A stretch of DNA of 64,000 nt from Desulfobacterales bacterium (GCA_034003325.1 JAVEYW010000010.1:62001-126000); one strand, 5' to 3'; positions 8,886 through 18,315 are shown, counted from the first letter of the stretch. The notes: generated by a model not told the origin, from the sequence alone. A program made the numbers and translations.

Positions 8886-9247
8886 TTACATAGGAAGTAA
8901 GAAAAACTAAGAACTGAAAATAATGAGTGGTAATAAAGGCGTATAACCTGACATAAAGCCTTTTTTATATTTACGGCCGTGCATTTCAGTAGAAGCCGTT
9001 ATCGTTGCTGCTTTATTGCAGACATACTAAAGCAAAAGAGATGCCAAAATTGCTTATCAACAAGAATACCTTGTATTAACAGAAATCTAATGAATAGGGG
9101 GGATGCCACCCCCCCCCGACAACCCTCCTGACTACCAAATAAGATAGATATTGACTATCATATTTGCAGGCTGTACGTTGAACCAGCGTATATGATAGTT
9201 GTCATCTGCTCGACCGGAGCATTCACGGTCAATACTGGAGAAAACGC
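8886..9247. promoter_or_regulatory. Upstream region of the sigma-54 activator with a 10-bp inverted repeat (9154-9163 / 9190-9199)
   Basis: ACTATCATAT (9154-9163) and ATATGATAGT (9190-9199) are perfect inverted copies 26 bases apart, about 50 bases upstream of the GTG start at 9248. A weak -35-like TTGACT overlaps the left arm, so the pair could be an operator controlling the activator gene. The rest is A/T-rich with a run of nine C residues near 9109. No coding frame is seen. Confidence 0.45.
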
Positions 9248-10786
9248 GTGGACGTGGACGAAAAAACCTTTTTTAAAGAGGCAACACTGAGAATCTGTGG
9301 CAGCCTGGAGATTGAAAAGGCGTTGTGGAACTGTCTTCAGTATGTGAAAGATATCATACCGGCGTGCAGAATGAGCTTGAACCTGCTGGACATCAACCTC
9401 GGCCTAATTGAAACCATCGCCATCGCAACTCATGACATTAGCGAGGCGGTGTCCATCAAAACCCCCGTATCTCCGGAAACACACAAACGGATGGTTAAAC
9501 ATTGGCCGCTAGCCCATGTCCGAATATTCAGCCCCATGGGCAATTACCAGTCGGCGCTTGAAAACACGATGCCATCTGAAATGATTCACCATCATTGCGT
9601 GGTGCTTGACCTCTGGCTGGAAGGCAAGTTCATCGGCATGCTCACCGTGATTTTTAATCCGGAAAACACCCCCCTGCAACACCACATCGATCTGCTGAGC
9701 CTGCTCAACGAGCCCTTTGCCATTGCACTGTCCAACTGCGTCCGATACCGCAAGCTTCAAGACTATAAAGATATTTTATCAGAAGAAAAACAATATCTTA
9801 GAGAAGAGCTGCGCCGGTTGTCCGGTGAGGATATCATCGGCGCAGATTTCGGATTGAAGCAGGTTATGTACATGGTCCGGCAAGTGGCGAGTCTGGACAG
9901 CCCGGTTCTGCTTCTCGGGGAAACCGGCTCCGGCAAGGAAGTAATCGCCAGCGCCATTCACAGCATGTCCTCTCGCAGTGAAGGGGCTTTTATTCGTGTC
10001 AATTGCGGCGCGATCCCTGAAACCCTGATCGACAGCGAACTTTTCGGGCATGAAAAGGGCGCCTTTACCGGCGCGCTGTCCCAACGCCGTGGGCATTTCG
10101 AACGGGCGCATAAAGGCACCATTTTTCTTGATGAAATCGGTGAGCTGCCCCTTGAAGCCCAGGTCCGCATTTTGCGTGTGCTTCAGGAAAAGGAGATCGA
10201 ACGCGTCGGCGGCTCGGAAACCATTCATGTGGACATTCGGGTAATCGCGGCCACGCACCGGGATCTGGAACGAATGATCAAGCAGGGAAGGTTCAGGGAA
10301 GATCTTTTTTTCAGGCTGAAGGTCTTTCCCATTATCATTCCGCCACTTCGAGACCGGATAACGGATATTCCGGCGTTGGTTCAGCATTTTATTCATAAAA
10401 AGGCGGCCGAGATGAAAATCGGGGAGGTGCCCTCCCTGGCGCCCGGTGAAATTCACAAGCTGATCGCCTACGATTGGCCGGGCAATGTCAGGGAGCTTGA
10501 AAACGCGGTGGAGCGCTCCCTGATCCTAAACCGGTCCGAGCCGCTGACCTTTCCAGATATCGGAACAAAAAATGAGCCGCCGCCCGCCGCAACCATCGAT
10601 CCGGCTGAACCGGCGTTCCTCAACCTGGATCAAGTTATGGCCCAACACATAAAAAAAGCCCTCGCCATCGCCGAGGGCAAGGTCGAGGGCAAAAACGGCG
10701 CAGCGGAACTTCTAGCCATCAATCCGAGAACGCTCCGACACCGCATGCGAAAACTCGGTGTCCCCTTCGGCAGAAAAAGCGACTAA
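9248..10786 (+). CDS. GAF-containing sigma-54-dependent transcriptional activator
   Basis: A 512-residue bacterial enhancer-binding protein. Residues about 1-170 form a GAF-like sensor (LEIEKALWNCLQYVKDIIPA). The AAA+ domain follows with Walker A GETGSGKE (224-231), GAFTGA (271-276, the sigma-54 contact loop), Walker B TIFLDEIGELP and the arginine-finger segment. A Fis-type helix-turn-helix ends the protein (GAAELLAINPRTLRHRMRKL). There is no receiver domain, so the ligand or partner acts through GAF. The GTG start has GGAG 9 bases upstream. The strongest sigma-54 promoter in the window lies 1.5 kb downstream at 12294 before the molybdenum-enzyme operon, which is the likely target (inference). 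Confidence 0.92.
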   Translation: MDVDEKTFFKEATLRICGSLEIEKALWNCLQYVKDIIPACRMSLNLLDINLGLIETIAIATHDISEAVSIKTPVSPETHKRMVKHWPLAHVRIFSPMGNYQSALENTMPSEMIHHHCVVLDLWLEGKFIGMLTVIFNPENTPLQHHIDLLSLLNEPFAIALSNCVRYRKLQDYKDILSEEKQYLREELRRLSGEDIIGADFGLKQVMYMVRQVASLDSPVLLLGETGSGKEVIASAIHSMSSRSEGAFIRVNCGAIPETLIDSELFGHEKGAFTGALSQRRGHFERAHKGTIFLDEIGELPLEAQVRILRVLQEKEIERVGGSETIHVDIRVIAATHRDLERMIKQGRFREDLFFRLKVFPIIIPPLRDRITDIPALVQHFIHKKAAEMKIGEVPSLAPGEIHKLIAYDWPGNVRELENAVERSLILNRSEPLTFPDIGTKNEPPPAATIDPAEPAFLNLDQVMAQHIKKALAIAEGKVEGKNGAAELLAINPRTLRHRMRKLGVPFGRKSD

Positions 10787-10795
10787 GAAAGGACC

Positions 10796-11785
10796 TCAAT
10801 CCATCGCCCATGTGAGCAGCATGCTGCCCCAGATAAATCCGGTGCCGAAAGCGGCCAGCAATACCCGGTTCCCCTTTTTCAACCGCCCGGCGCCATGGGC
10901 CTCGCTCATGGCCATGGGAATGGTGGCGGCTGTCGTATTGCCGTATTTTTCGATATTGACCATAATCTTTTCAAGGGGCATCTTCAGGCGGCCGGCCAGC
11001 GCCTCAATAATTCTGAGGTTGGCCTGATGGGGGATCAGCAGATCCAAGTCCTCAGCGGTCAGGTTGCTGCGCGCTAAAATATCAACCGCCACCTCCACCA
11101 TGCCGTTGACCGCGGCCTTAAATACGGGTTTGCCGTCCTGAACCAAAAAGTGCATTTTGTCTTGGACCGTTTCCATCGTTGCGGGGTGAAGGCTGCCGCC
11201 TGCCGGCATATAGAGGTATTTACCCCCTTCGCCATCCATTCGCATCAAAAAATCTTCAATCCCCGGGGCATCCGACGGGCCGGGTTCCAGCAACACGGCG
11301 CCTGCGCCATCCCCGAACAGCACGCATGAATTTCGATCCTCGTAATTCAGGATGGCACTCATTTTGTCGGCGCCGATCACCAGCACCTTTTTATATTTTC
11401 CGGTTTCAATAAATTGAGCGCCCGTAGACAGCGCGCAGAGAAAGCCGGAACACCCCGCGCCCACATCAAAGCCCCAGCACCTGGTAGCCTTGAGTTTTTT
11501 TTGAACCAGCGCGGCAGTGGCGGGAAACATCATATCCGCGGTAACCGTGGCGACAAGAATCATATCAATTTCGTCGGCATCGACGCCTCGCTGAGAAAGC
11601 ACGGCCCGGGCCGCCTTAACCGCCATGAAAGACGTCCCCTTTCCCGCCGCCAGTATTCGCCTTTCCTTGATACCGGACCGGGTGGTAATCCACTCATCGC
11701 TGGTCTCCACCATTTCTTCCAACTCCTGATTCGTCAATCTCTTTTCCGGTGCGTAATGGCCTACCGCACTAATGATCGCCCGCAT
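10796..11785 (-). CDS. fabH: 3-oxoacyl-ACP synthase III (FabH / KAS III)
   Basis: Catalyses the first condensation of fatty-acid synthesis, acyl-CoA plus malonyl-ACP. From ATG 11785 the protein is 329 residues, the normal FabH length, with catalytic Cys112 in GAGCSGFLCAL, His253 in IPHQANLRIIEA and Asn283 in YGNTTAATIP. A longer frame continues upstream to 11881, but GGAGG 7 bases before 11785 and the typical N-terminus MRAIISAVGHYAPEK fix the shorter start. The gene stands alone, convergent with the sigma-54 activator (9 bases between stops). No fab genes are adjacent, so a specialised starter unit or secondary role cannot be excluded. Confidence 0.95.
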   Translation of the reverse strand: MRAIISAVGHYAPEKRLTNQELEEMVETSDEWITTRSGIKERRILAAGKGTSFMAVKAARAVLSQRGVDADEIDMILVATVTADMMFPATAALVQKKLKATRCWGFDVGAGCSGFLCALSTGAQFIETGKYKKVLVIGADKMSAILNYEDRNSCVLFGDGAGAVLLEPGPSDAPGIEDFLMRMDGEGGKYLYMPAGGSLHPATMETVQDKMHFLVQDGKPVFKAAVNGMVEVAVDILARSNLTAEDLDLLIPHQANLRIIEALAGRLKMPLEKIMVNIEKYGNTTAATIPMAMSEAHGAGRLKKGNRVLLAAFGTGFIWGSMLLTWAMD

Positions 11786-12177
11786 ACCGTGCCTCCGATA
11801 TCTTAAATCCGCTACCGCCTGGTCCTCAATGCCAATAAATTTACCCTGATTCGTTGCATCGCGTTTTGTTGCGGCTTGCAATTTTTATCCAATGCAGTGC
11901 TTCGCTGGCATGGGATGTCTTTGAAACTCGCTTCGTCTCTTACTCTTAATCTTGTCATTTCACAAGCGGTGAATCGAAATTACCATCAGAACCCAAAAGG
12001 CACCCGAAAGCGCTCCTTTACGCCACTGAAGCGAAAGGTCCTGAAGTTCGAACCGCCTGAATCTTCATTCAACTATATTCATCCGGCTGCTTTCAGTTGT
12101 TTTTATTCTGAATTCTGGATTCTGTCTCCTGGCTACTGAGCAGTTACGATGGTTTTATAAAAAAACGAGGGTAAACC

Positions 12178-12198
12178 TGTTAAGTTAACATGTGTTAA
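12178..12198. promoter_or_regulatory. Candidate activator binding site upstream of the sigma-54 promoter
   Basis: Three alternating half-sites TGTTAA-G-TTAACA-TG-TGTTAA form overlapping inverted repeats about 96 bases upstream of the -24 element at 12294. This is the usual distance for an upstream activating sequence of a sigma-54 activator. It could serve the regulator encoded at 9248-10786. Confidence 0.5.
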
Positions 12199-12293
12199 TT
12201 TATAGGCACCATCGGCTCCCACTTAAAACCGCCACGCGATTTTTACCTTATATTTACAAATCGTTATAAGGAAACTTCAGCGGCACCACCTTC

Positions 12294-12309
12294 TGGCACG
12301 CAGATTGCT
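12294..12309 (+). promoter_or_regulatory. Sigma-54 (-24/-12) promoter of the molybdenum reductase operon
   Basis: TGGCAC, five bases, then TTGCT matches the sigma-54 consensus exactly, with GG and GC in the required spacing. Transcription should start near 12320, leaving a leader of about 150 bases before the porin ATG at 12470. The rest of the 11786-12469 interval shows no gene. Confidence 0.85.
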
Positions 12310-12469
12310 CTATCTTAATTAGAAAACGGGGTGTCGGCTTCGTCGTTCCCGGTTGCGTGATGGAGAGAAAACGGATTGAAACCCGGTTAAAAGGCATCCC
12401 GTTTATATACAACAAGCCCTGTTAAATTAAATTATTACTAACAAAGTTAGGGAAAAAAAGGAGGTACGG

Positions 12470-14185
12470 ATGCCACTGCAAAAGCGGTTGAAACAAGGGG
12501 CCATGCCGGCACTAATCGGCCTGTTTTTTCTGGTTACAGGCTTAACACCCGGCATTTCACTCGCACAAAGTGAGGTGGAGGCGCTGAAGGAACAGATGAA
12601 AGCGCTTACCGAAATGATGCAAACGGTGCAACAAAAGCTGGCGGCGATTGAATCGAAAACCGAATCCAAAGAATCGGAAATCAAGGAAATCGATGAGCGC
12701 CTAAACAAAGCGGAAATGCATACGGAAACCGACAAGCTCGCTTTCGGGGTTGAGCTTCGCTCCCGGGCTGATTCGATTCACTACCAGGATATGCTGACCG
12801 CGCCGCCCGAACTATTTAACAGTTTTTTCACGCCTGCGCCCGCGGGCTTTAACGGCGCGACGGCGGCTCAGATTCAACAGGCGATCGCGGGCATGGCCGC
12901 CATGGGCATGGTTCCGCCGGCTCAGAAAGCGGATATCGATAACGACATCATTTACACCAATAAATTCCGGCTCAACATGATGGCCAAGGTCAACGACCAG
13001 CTCAACTTTGAGGGACGATTGGCGGCCTACAAGGTCTGGGGCGACAGCACAGAAGTAAAATTCAATTCCGGCAGCCTGGGGGATATGACGTTTGACGGCA
13101 ACACCACGAGCCTTCCCCACGGGGACACCTTGCGCCTGGAGCGGGCCTATTTTAATTACAAAGACCAGCTCGGCATGGTTCCCATCAACTTTTCCCTGGG
13201 CCGCCGGCCGTCCACCGATGGGCCGCCGCTGGAATACGGTAATTACAGTCTTGAGGGCGGCTCCCCGATGGCCCATCTGATCAACTGGCAGTTTGACGGC
13301 GCATCGTTGAGCTTCGGCCTGGAAGAGATGACCGGCATTCCCGGGTTTGCGTTCAAGCTTTGTTACGGTGTGGGTTTTGAAAGCGACTGGGGAAACAGCG
13401 GATCTCTTACCAGCCAGTCAGATCTGGAAGACGTCCACCTGATGGGCTTTATCGCCACCCTTTTTGACAACGATATCTGGAGCGCGGAATTGAACTACGC
13501 GCACGCTTCCGATATTACGGACGGGTTTACGGGGTTGACCGTCATGCCCTTTATCATCTCCGTAGACAGTGCGACGGGCGCTTATCATTTTACCCCCAAC
13601 AGCAGCAGCGCCTTTATCAGCCGCATGGAGCCTTCCACCAATATCGGCAACTGGGATGCGGCCGTGCTGCTGCTTAGAAGCAACCTCTTGGAATGGGTTG
13701 ACTGGGATATCGATTTATTCCTGTCGATGGGATGGTCGCACACGGACCCCACCGAAGTCTCCCAGAATCCCTTTTGGAATCTGCTGGGATACAGTCTGCT
13801 AAGCTCCAACGGTCAACTGGAAGAACAGGACGGCTACAGCATTTATGCCGGGGCGCTCTTCCCCATGCCGTTTAATGCGCGCCTGGGCATCGAATACAAC
13901 TACGGCTCTAAATACTGGTTTAACTTTACCGGTGCGGAAGACTCCCTGATCGGCAGCAAACTGGCCACTCGCGGACAGGTCTGGGAGAGCTATTACATTC
14001 AGCCGATCTTTCGGGATAATTTCTTCCTGAAGCTCGGCGGCCAATACTATGATTATGAGTACACCGGGTCCGGCAACCCGCTGGGAAAACCGGTGAGCAT
14101 CTCGGACGCCACTGCCCTGGACACCCTGTTCCCAGTCATTGATGAGGTCTGGAACTTATATATGTCTGCAACCATTAGATATTAA
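12470..14185 (+). CDS. Outer-membrane beta-barrel protein with N-terminal coiled coil (DUF3373-like porin)
   Basis: A signal peptide (about residues 1-32, ending SLAQS) is followed by a heptad-like coiled coil (EVEALKEQMKALTEMMQTVQ through the KESEIKEIDERL segment). The remainder is a long region of alternating aromatic/hydrophobic strands ending in SATIRY, with a terminal aromatic residue as in outer-membrane barrels. The 571-residue size and layout resemble the DUF3373 family of anaerobic proteobacteria. GGAGG stands 5 bases before the ATG. As the first gene of the operon it probably admits the substrate of the periplasmic reductase encoded next; the substrate itself cannot be read from sequence. 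Confidence 0.75.
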   Translation: MPLQKRLKQGAMPALIGLFFLVTGLTPGISLAQSEVEALKEQMKALTEMMQTVQQKLAAIESKTESKESEIKEIDERLNKAEMHTETDKLAFGVELRSRADSIHYQDMLTAPPELFNSFFTPAPAGFNGATAAQIQQAIAGMAAMGMVPPAQKADIDNDIIYTNKFRLNMMAKVNDQLNFEGRLAAYKVWGDSTEVKFNSGSLGDMTFDGNTTSLPHGDTLRLERAYFNYKDQLGMVPINFSLGRRPSTDGPPLEYGNYSLEGGSPMAHLINWQFDGASLSFGLEEMTGIPGFAFKLCYGVGFESDWGNSGSLTSQSDLEDVHLMGFIATLFDNDIWSAELNYAHASDITDGFTGLTVMPFIISVDSATGAYHFTPNSSSAFISRMEPSTNIGNWDAAVLLLRSNLLEWVDWDIDLFLSMGWSHTDPTEVSQNPFWNLLGYSLLSSNGQLEEQDGYSIYAGALFPMPFNARLGIEYNYGSKYWFNFTGAEDSLIGSKLATRGQVWESYYIQPIFRDNFFLKLGGQYYDYEYTGSGNPLGKPVSISDATALDTLFPVIDEVWNLYMSATIRY

Positions 14186-14196
14186 AAACCAACGGA

Positions 14197-14257
14197 GGTG
14201 GGTCCGTTTCACGCCGCTGATCGTTTAGACGGAGAATAACGGGCCCATCGACCCACC
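14197..14257 (+). other. Intercistronic inverted repeat between the porin and cytochrome genes
   Basis: GGTGGGTC (14197-14204) pairs with GACCCACC (14250-14257) around a 45-base loop. There is no T-run directly after it. It could stabilise the porin mRNA 3' end or reduce read-through into the redox genes. Confidence 0.4.
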
Positions 14258-14280
14258 ACTTCTTTTGAAAGGATGGTATC

Positions 14281-14616
14281 ATGTTTAAAAAAACCGTATT
14301 GATGACTGTTTCTCTCTGTTTGGTCTTTGGTTTTTCGTCTTTAAGTTTCTCGGCGGACAAGGGCAATGCGCGAAAGGGAAAACATCTTTTCCGCAATACC
14401 TGCCGAACGTGTCATCAGGACGGAGCGAGCGCCAAGGCGCTAGGTCCGGACAGCAAAACGCAGGCCCAATGGACGCGGGTGTTCGCCCCCGAAAAATACA
14501 AGCAATTGGCTTGCAAGGCGGAATGGGAAAAGCATAGCGCGGAAGACCTGAATGATATCTATACCTATCTATACGAGCATGCATTTGACTCCCCATCCCC
14601 CGCGAAGTGTAAATAA
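14281..14616 (+). CDS. Small periplasmic monohaem cytochrome c
   Basis: A 111-residue protein with a cleavable signal peptide (hydrophobic 4-22, ending SFSA) and one haem-binding motif CRTCH at about residues 40-44. A second pair of Cys residues (LACKAEW and the terminal AKCK) could form a disulfide. The helix after the haem (SAEDLNDIYTYLYEHAF) is typical of class I cytochromes. Its position between the porin and the molybdenum enzyme suggests electron delivery to, or removal from, the reductase in the periplasm. A met-type axial ligand is not obvious. Confidence 0.85.
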   Translation: MFKKTVLMTVSLCLVFGFSSLSFSADKGNARKGKHLFRNTCRTCHQDGASAKALGPDSKTQAQWTRVFAPEKYKQLACKAEWEKHSAEDLNDIYTYLYEHAFDSPSPAKCK

Positions 14617-14631
14617 TCGAGGAGAGATAAA

Positions 14632-16851
14632 ATGACGTTTGAATCGGGCACAGCCATTTCGCGACGAAGTTTTCTCAAGTGGACCGGGGCGGCCACCGCG
14701 GCGGCAGCCGTGGGGAGCCGCCCGCCGGTGGTACACGCGCTGGTGCCGGCGGGCAAAGCAAAAGCGGCGAGCAAAATTTCACATCATTATTCAGCGTGCG
14801 ATATGTGCCTTAACCGGTGCGGCCTGGTGGCGCGGGTGGAGGACGGGGTGGTCACGAAGCTGGATCCCAATCCCAAATTCCTCAAATCCAGGGGCATGCT
14901 GTGTGCGCGCGGCAACGCGGGCATTCAGCAGCTCTATGATCCGGATCGCCTGAAATATCCGCTTCTTCGCACGGGAAAGCGGGGTGAGGGAAAATGGCGC
15001 CGGCTCGGTTGGGATGAAGCCTTGAATCTGGCGGCTGACAAGCTCAAAACGATCGCGGAAAAATACACCCGGTGTGGTGTGCTCTTCACACCGGGCTCGG
15101 ATATGCAATCCTTATTTGTCAATCACTTTGCGGAAGTCTTCGGTTCTTATAATGTGACTTCCCACGAATCCAGTTGCCTGCTAAGTCGCAATCGGGCCTA
15201 TCTGGACACTTTCGGCGAAGTGCCGTTTGCGGATGTTCTAAATTCCCGCTATATCCTCATGGCGGGCGCCAACTGCTATGAGGCGCTCATTACGCCGGAC
15301 AGCATCGATCTGATGACCGCCCGGAAAAACGGAAGCAAACTGGTGGTGCTCGATCCCCGGTATACCAAGACGGCCGGTCTTGCCGATGAATGGTATCCGG
15401 TGCGGCCGGGTACGGACATGGCGTTTTTTCTCGCCCTGGCCCATGTGATTCTCACTGAAAGTCTCTATGATGCCGCCTATGCGGCCGAAAAGCTCTATGG
15501 CCTGGAAGAACTTAAAAGCCATGTTCAGTCATACTCCCCGGAGTGGGCGGAAAAAGAGTGCGAGATTCCAGCGAGTGATATTCGCCGCATCGCCCGGGAA
15601 ATGGCCGCGGCCGCACCGGCCGCCATGGTGTATCCGGGAAGACGCACGTCCGATTATGTCAATTCCACCCAGATTCGACGCGCCATGGCCATCGTCAACG
15701 CCCTTTTGGGCAATTGGGACAAGCCCGGCGGACTTCTGGCGGCAAGACAGGTCGGCCTCAGTTCGCCGAATCTGCCCGAATCGCCGTTTTATGAGGATAA
15801 CCCCGAGGACCGCATCGATCACGGGCGAGCACACATGATGTTCGAAGAGGAAGGCGCATTCAAGCATGTGCGCGATGCCATCATCGAAGAGGAGCCCTAT
15901 GCGATCAAAGGCTGGTTCGTGTACAAGTATAATCCCCTGCAAACGCTGGCCAATCGCCAAAAGACGCTTAAGATGCTCGAGAAGATGGATTTCATGATCA
16001 CCGTGGACATCACCATGAGCGATACGGCCTGGGTTTCCGACCTGGTGTTGCCCGCCCCCAGTTATCTGGAACGCCGGGACCCGGCCGTCGGGCTTCAGGG
16101 CTCGTCCGCCTGTGCCTGCGTGGTGATGCGGGAGCCGGTGGTGGCACCCCTGTTTGAATCCAAGCCGGTATTCTGGATTTTAAAGGAACTTGCCGCACGC
16201 CTGAATCTTGCGGAGTATTTCGACTTCACCATGGAAGAATATCAGAAACAGCAACTGAAAAACCTGCCGCACGCCGAACGCGCGCTGAAAGAAGACGGGG
16301 TGTACTACAACCCCAGTCAACTCTACGGGGTTTACGAGGGGCGTATCTTTAAGACCAAGTCAACCAAAATAGAGCTGTACAACGAACGTTACGCCGAAAT
16401 GGGCGTCAACCCCATGCCGGTCTACACCCCCCCTAAAAAGACGCCCGAAGGTCGCTTTCGCCTGGTGCTGGGCAGAAGCGCCTATTTTACACATGCCACC
16501 ACGCAGAACAATACGCTGCTGCACGAATTGATGCCGGAAAACGAGCTGTGGATGCACCCCGGGGCTGGCAAAGCGCTGGGCATTCGCGAAGGAGAGGTGG
16601 TGCGGGTTGCCAGTGACGCCGGCAGCGCGGAAATCAAGGCCACCTTTAAAAACGGCATTCGCCGGGACACGGTGTATATGGCCAGCGGATTCGGCGTTCT
16701 GTCCAAAGGACTGACCCATATTCAGGGCAAAGGCGCCTGTATCGTCGAGCTGATCGATGATTTCGCGGATGACCTGTCCGGCAACATGGCCATGCACGAA
16801 ACCTTTGTTCAAGTATCCGGTGTTCGGGGTTCCAGGAAAGGAGCGGCATGA
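14632..16851 (+). CDS. Molybdopterin oxidoreductase catalytic subunit (PhsA/PsrA-like)
   Basis: The N-terminus has a Tat signal (SRRSFLKWTG, then Ala-rich), so the folded enzyme is exported. A 4Fe-4S site follows (CDMCLNRC, then the Cys of GMLCARGN). The bis-MGD domain contains ESSCLLSRNRAY, where Cys is the likely molybdenum ligand, plus CYEALITPDS and the C-terminal dinucleotide-binding domain (NNTLLHELMPENELWMHP). At 739 residues it matches the thiosulfate/polysulfide/tetrathionate reductase branch of the DMSO reductase family. The FeS and cytochrome b genes follow, giving an NrfD-free, cytochrome-b-anchored complex. The sulfur-compound substrate is suggested by the rhodanese gene at the end of the operon but is inference. 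Confidence 0.88.
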   Translation: MTFESGTAISRRSFLKWTGAATAAAAVGSRPPVVHALVPAGKAKAASKISHHYSACDMCLNRCGLVARVEDGVVTKLDPNPKFLKSRGMLCARGNAGIQQLYDPDRLKYPLLRTGKRGEGKWRRLGWDEALNLAADKLKTIAEKYTRCGVLFTPGSDMQSLFVNHFAEVFGSYNVTSHESSCLLSRNRAYLDTFGEVPFADVLNSRYILMAGANCYEALITPDSIDLMTARKNGSKLVVLDPRYTKTAGLADEWYPVRPGTDMAFFLALAHVILTESLYDAAYAAEKLYGLEELKSHVQSYSPEWAEKECEIPASDIRRIAREMAAAAPAAMVYPGRRTSDYVNSTQIRRAMAIVNALLGNWDKPGGLLAARQVGLSSPNLPESPFYEDNPEDRIDHGRAHMMFEEEGAFKHVRDAIIEEEPYAIKGWFVYKYNPLQTLANRQKTLKMLEKMDFMITVDITMSDTAWVSDLVLPAPSYLERRDPAVGLQGSSACACVVMREPVVAPLFESKPVFWILKELAARLNLAEYFDFTMEEYQKQQLKNLPHAERALKEDGVYYNPSQLYGVYEGRIFKTKSTKIELYNERYAEMGVNPMPVYTPPKKTPEGRFRLVLGRSAYFTHATTQNNTLLHELMPENELWMHPGAGKALGIREGEVVRVASDAGSAEIKATFKNGIRRDTVYMASGFGVLSKGLTHIQGKGACIVELIDDFADDLSGNMAMHETFVQVSGVRGSRKGAA

Positions 16852-17612
16852 AAACACAACTTGCCATGGTGATCGATTCGTCGGTCTGCATTGATTGCAA
16901 AGGCTGCACCGTTGCCTGCAAGGTGGAAAACCGGGTTCCCGAGGGGCACTGGCGCAACTGGGTCAAGCAAGACGTGCCGAACGTGGAAGAGATGTTTAAC
17001 CACCCGAAAAAAGCTCGCCTTCATTTTCAACCGGGCGGGTGCATGCATTGCGAAAATGCGACCTGCGTGCAGGCCTGCCCGACCGGAGCCACTTATAAGA
17101 ACCACGAGGACGGCACGGTTCAGGTCAACAAAAAGCTTTGTATCGGCTGCGGATCATGTATTCCAGCGTGCCCGTATGGCGCACGCTACCGCCATCCGGT
17201 GGAAAAGGTAGTGGATAAGTGCGATTTTTGCGCCGCCCGCAGGGCGCGCGGCGAACTGCCCGCCTGCGTGACCACCTGCCCCACCAAGGCCAGGACCTTC
17301 GGGGATATCAATGACCCGAAAAGCGATACGGCCATTCTGCTGAAAAAGCATGCAAGTATTCGGGTGATCAATGCCGCGACCGATACAAAACCCAATATGT
17401 ATTATCTGTCGCAGACCGCACCCATGAACTGGCCCCAACCAGCAAAAGAGCCCACCCCCATCGGGTGGTTAAAATCCTTGTACCCGGTGGTGTGGGCACT
17501 GGTTGGATTTAACGCCCTGGGCGTGCTGGCCATGCTCGGAAAGCAGCTCATCTCAAAAGATGAAGCGAGTCCACCTGCGCATGAGCCGGCAAAAGGGGGG
17601 AAAAATGATTAA
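16848..17612 (+). CDS. 4Fe-4S ferredoxin-type electron-transfer subunit
   Basis: A 254-residue protein with four cysteine groups in the order of DmsB/PhsB/NrfC subunits: CIDCKGCTVACK, CMHCENATCVQACP, CIGCGSCIPACP, and CDFC with the later CVTTCP. It should hold four 4Fe-4S clusters and move electrons between the cytochrome b anchor and the molybdenum subunit. A C-terminal hydrophobic helix (SLYPVVWALVGFNALGVLAM) may tether it to the membrane. It has no own Tat signal and is probably co-exported with the catalytic subunit. Its ATG overlaps the upstream stop. Confidence 0.92.
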   Translation: MKTQLAMVIDSSVCIDCKGCTVACKVENRVPEGHWRNWVKQDVPNVEEMFNHPKKARLHFQPGGCMHCENATCVQACPTGATYKNHEDGTVQVNKKLCIGCGSCIPACPYGARYRHPVEKVVDKCDFCAARRARGELPACVTTCPTKARTFGDINDPKSDTAILLKKHASIRVINAATDTKPNMYYLSQTAPMNWPQPAKEPTPIGWLKSLYPVVWALVGFNALGVLAMLGKQLISKDEASPPAHEPAKGGKND

Positions 17613-18312
17613 ACGACATACGATTGCCGCCATCTTCATGCACTGGTTCAATGCGGCCTGCTGGCTTTTTCTGCTGGCCACCGGCATGGGGCTGATTGAA
17701 AACGAGGCATTGCGTCTTTTCGGCGGCGCCTGGAGCCGCTGGATGCGCACCCTGTTCGGCTCCGGTGAAACCCTGTTGACGGTTCATATCGTCGTGGGAT
17801 CCGTTTGGGCGGGCGTATTTTTTATATACGGCCTGATCGGTCTTCGGTCGGCCGTGTGGCCTTTCGTCAAGGAGATTCTCACGCTTTCGCCGGCCCGGGA
17901 TATGGTGTGGCTGGTGAAAAAAGGCGTGCAAATGACGTTGGGCAAGGGCGTACTGCAAAAAATGGGTATGGACCCGGAGTTGCCGGACCAGGGATTTTAT
18001 AATGTCGGACAAAAGCTTTTTGCCGTGCCTTCGCTATTTGGCGGCATATTGATCGGCATCAGCGGCATAGTTCTCGCGCTCTCCAGTGTCTGGTTTACGA
18101 ACACCGTGTGGGTGCAATGGGCCATTCTGATTCATTTTATCTGCGTGGGCCTGGTTTTTGCTGGGTTGTTGATTCATGTATACATGGCTTCCATCGCGCC
18201 GGGAGAGCGCCCGGCGTTTAAATCCATGTTTACGGGCAAGGTGCCCGAAGACTACGCCGAACATCATCATAGGCTCTGGTATCTGGATCTTAAAAAAAGA
18301 GACCAAGGATAA
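17605..18312 (+). CDS. Membrane cytochrome b anchor subunit
   Basis: From ATG 17605 (overlapping the FeS gene by 8 bases, with AAGGGGGG upstream) the product is 235 residues with four to five membrane helices (MHWFNAACWLFLLATGMGLI, then a VHIVVGSVWAGVFFIYGLIG helix, LIGISGIVLALSSVWF and IHFICVGLVFAGLLIHVYMA). His residues in the first helix and in the VHIVVG and LIHVYMA segments are the expected haem b ligands, as in the formate dehydrogenase gamma/PhsC type. It would link the quinone pool to the periplasmic enzyme. Confidence 0.88.
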   Translation: MIKRHTIAAIFMHWFNAACWLFLLATGMGLIENEALRLFGGAWSRWMRTLFGSGETLLTVHIVVGSVWAGVFFIYGLIGLRSAVWPFVKEILTLSPARDMVWLVKKGVQMTLGKGVLQKMGMDPELPDQGFYNVGQKLFAVPSLFGGILIGISGIVLALSSVWFTNTVWVQWAILIHFICVGLVFAGLLIHVYMASIAPGERPAFKSMFTGKVPEDYAEHHHRLWYLDLKKRDQG

Positions 18313-18315
18313 GGA

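Noticed and set aside
9100-9120. Poly-C tract as a phase-variation site
   Set aside because: The run of nine C residues is intergenic, not inside a reading frame, and no promoter spacing depends on it visibly.
14632-16851. Selenocysteine in the molybdenum enzyme
   Set aside because: The likely metal ligand in ESSCLLSR is encoded by an ordinary Cys codon and the frame has no UGA.
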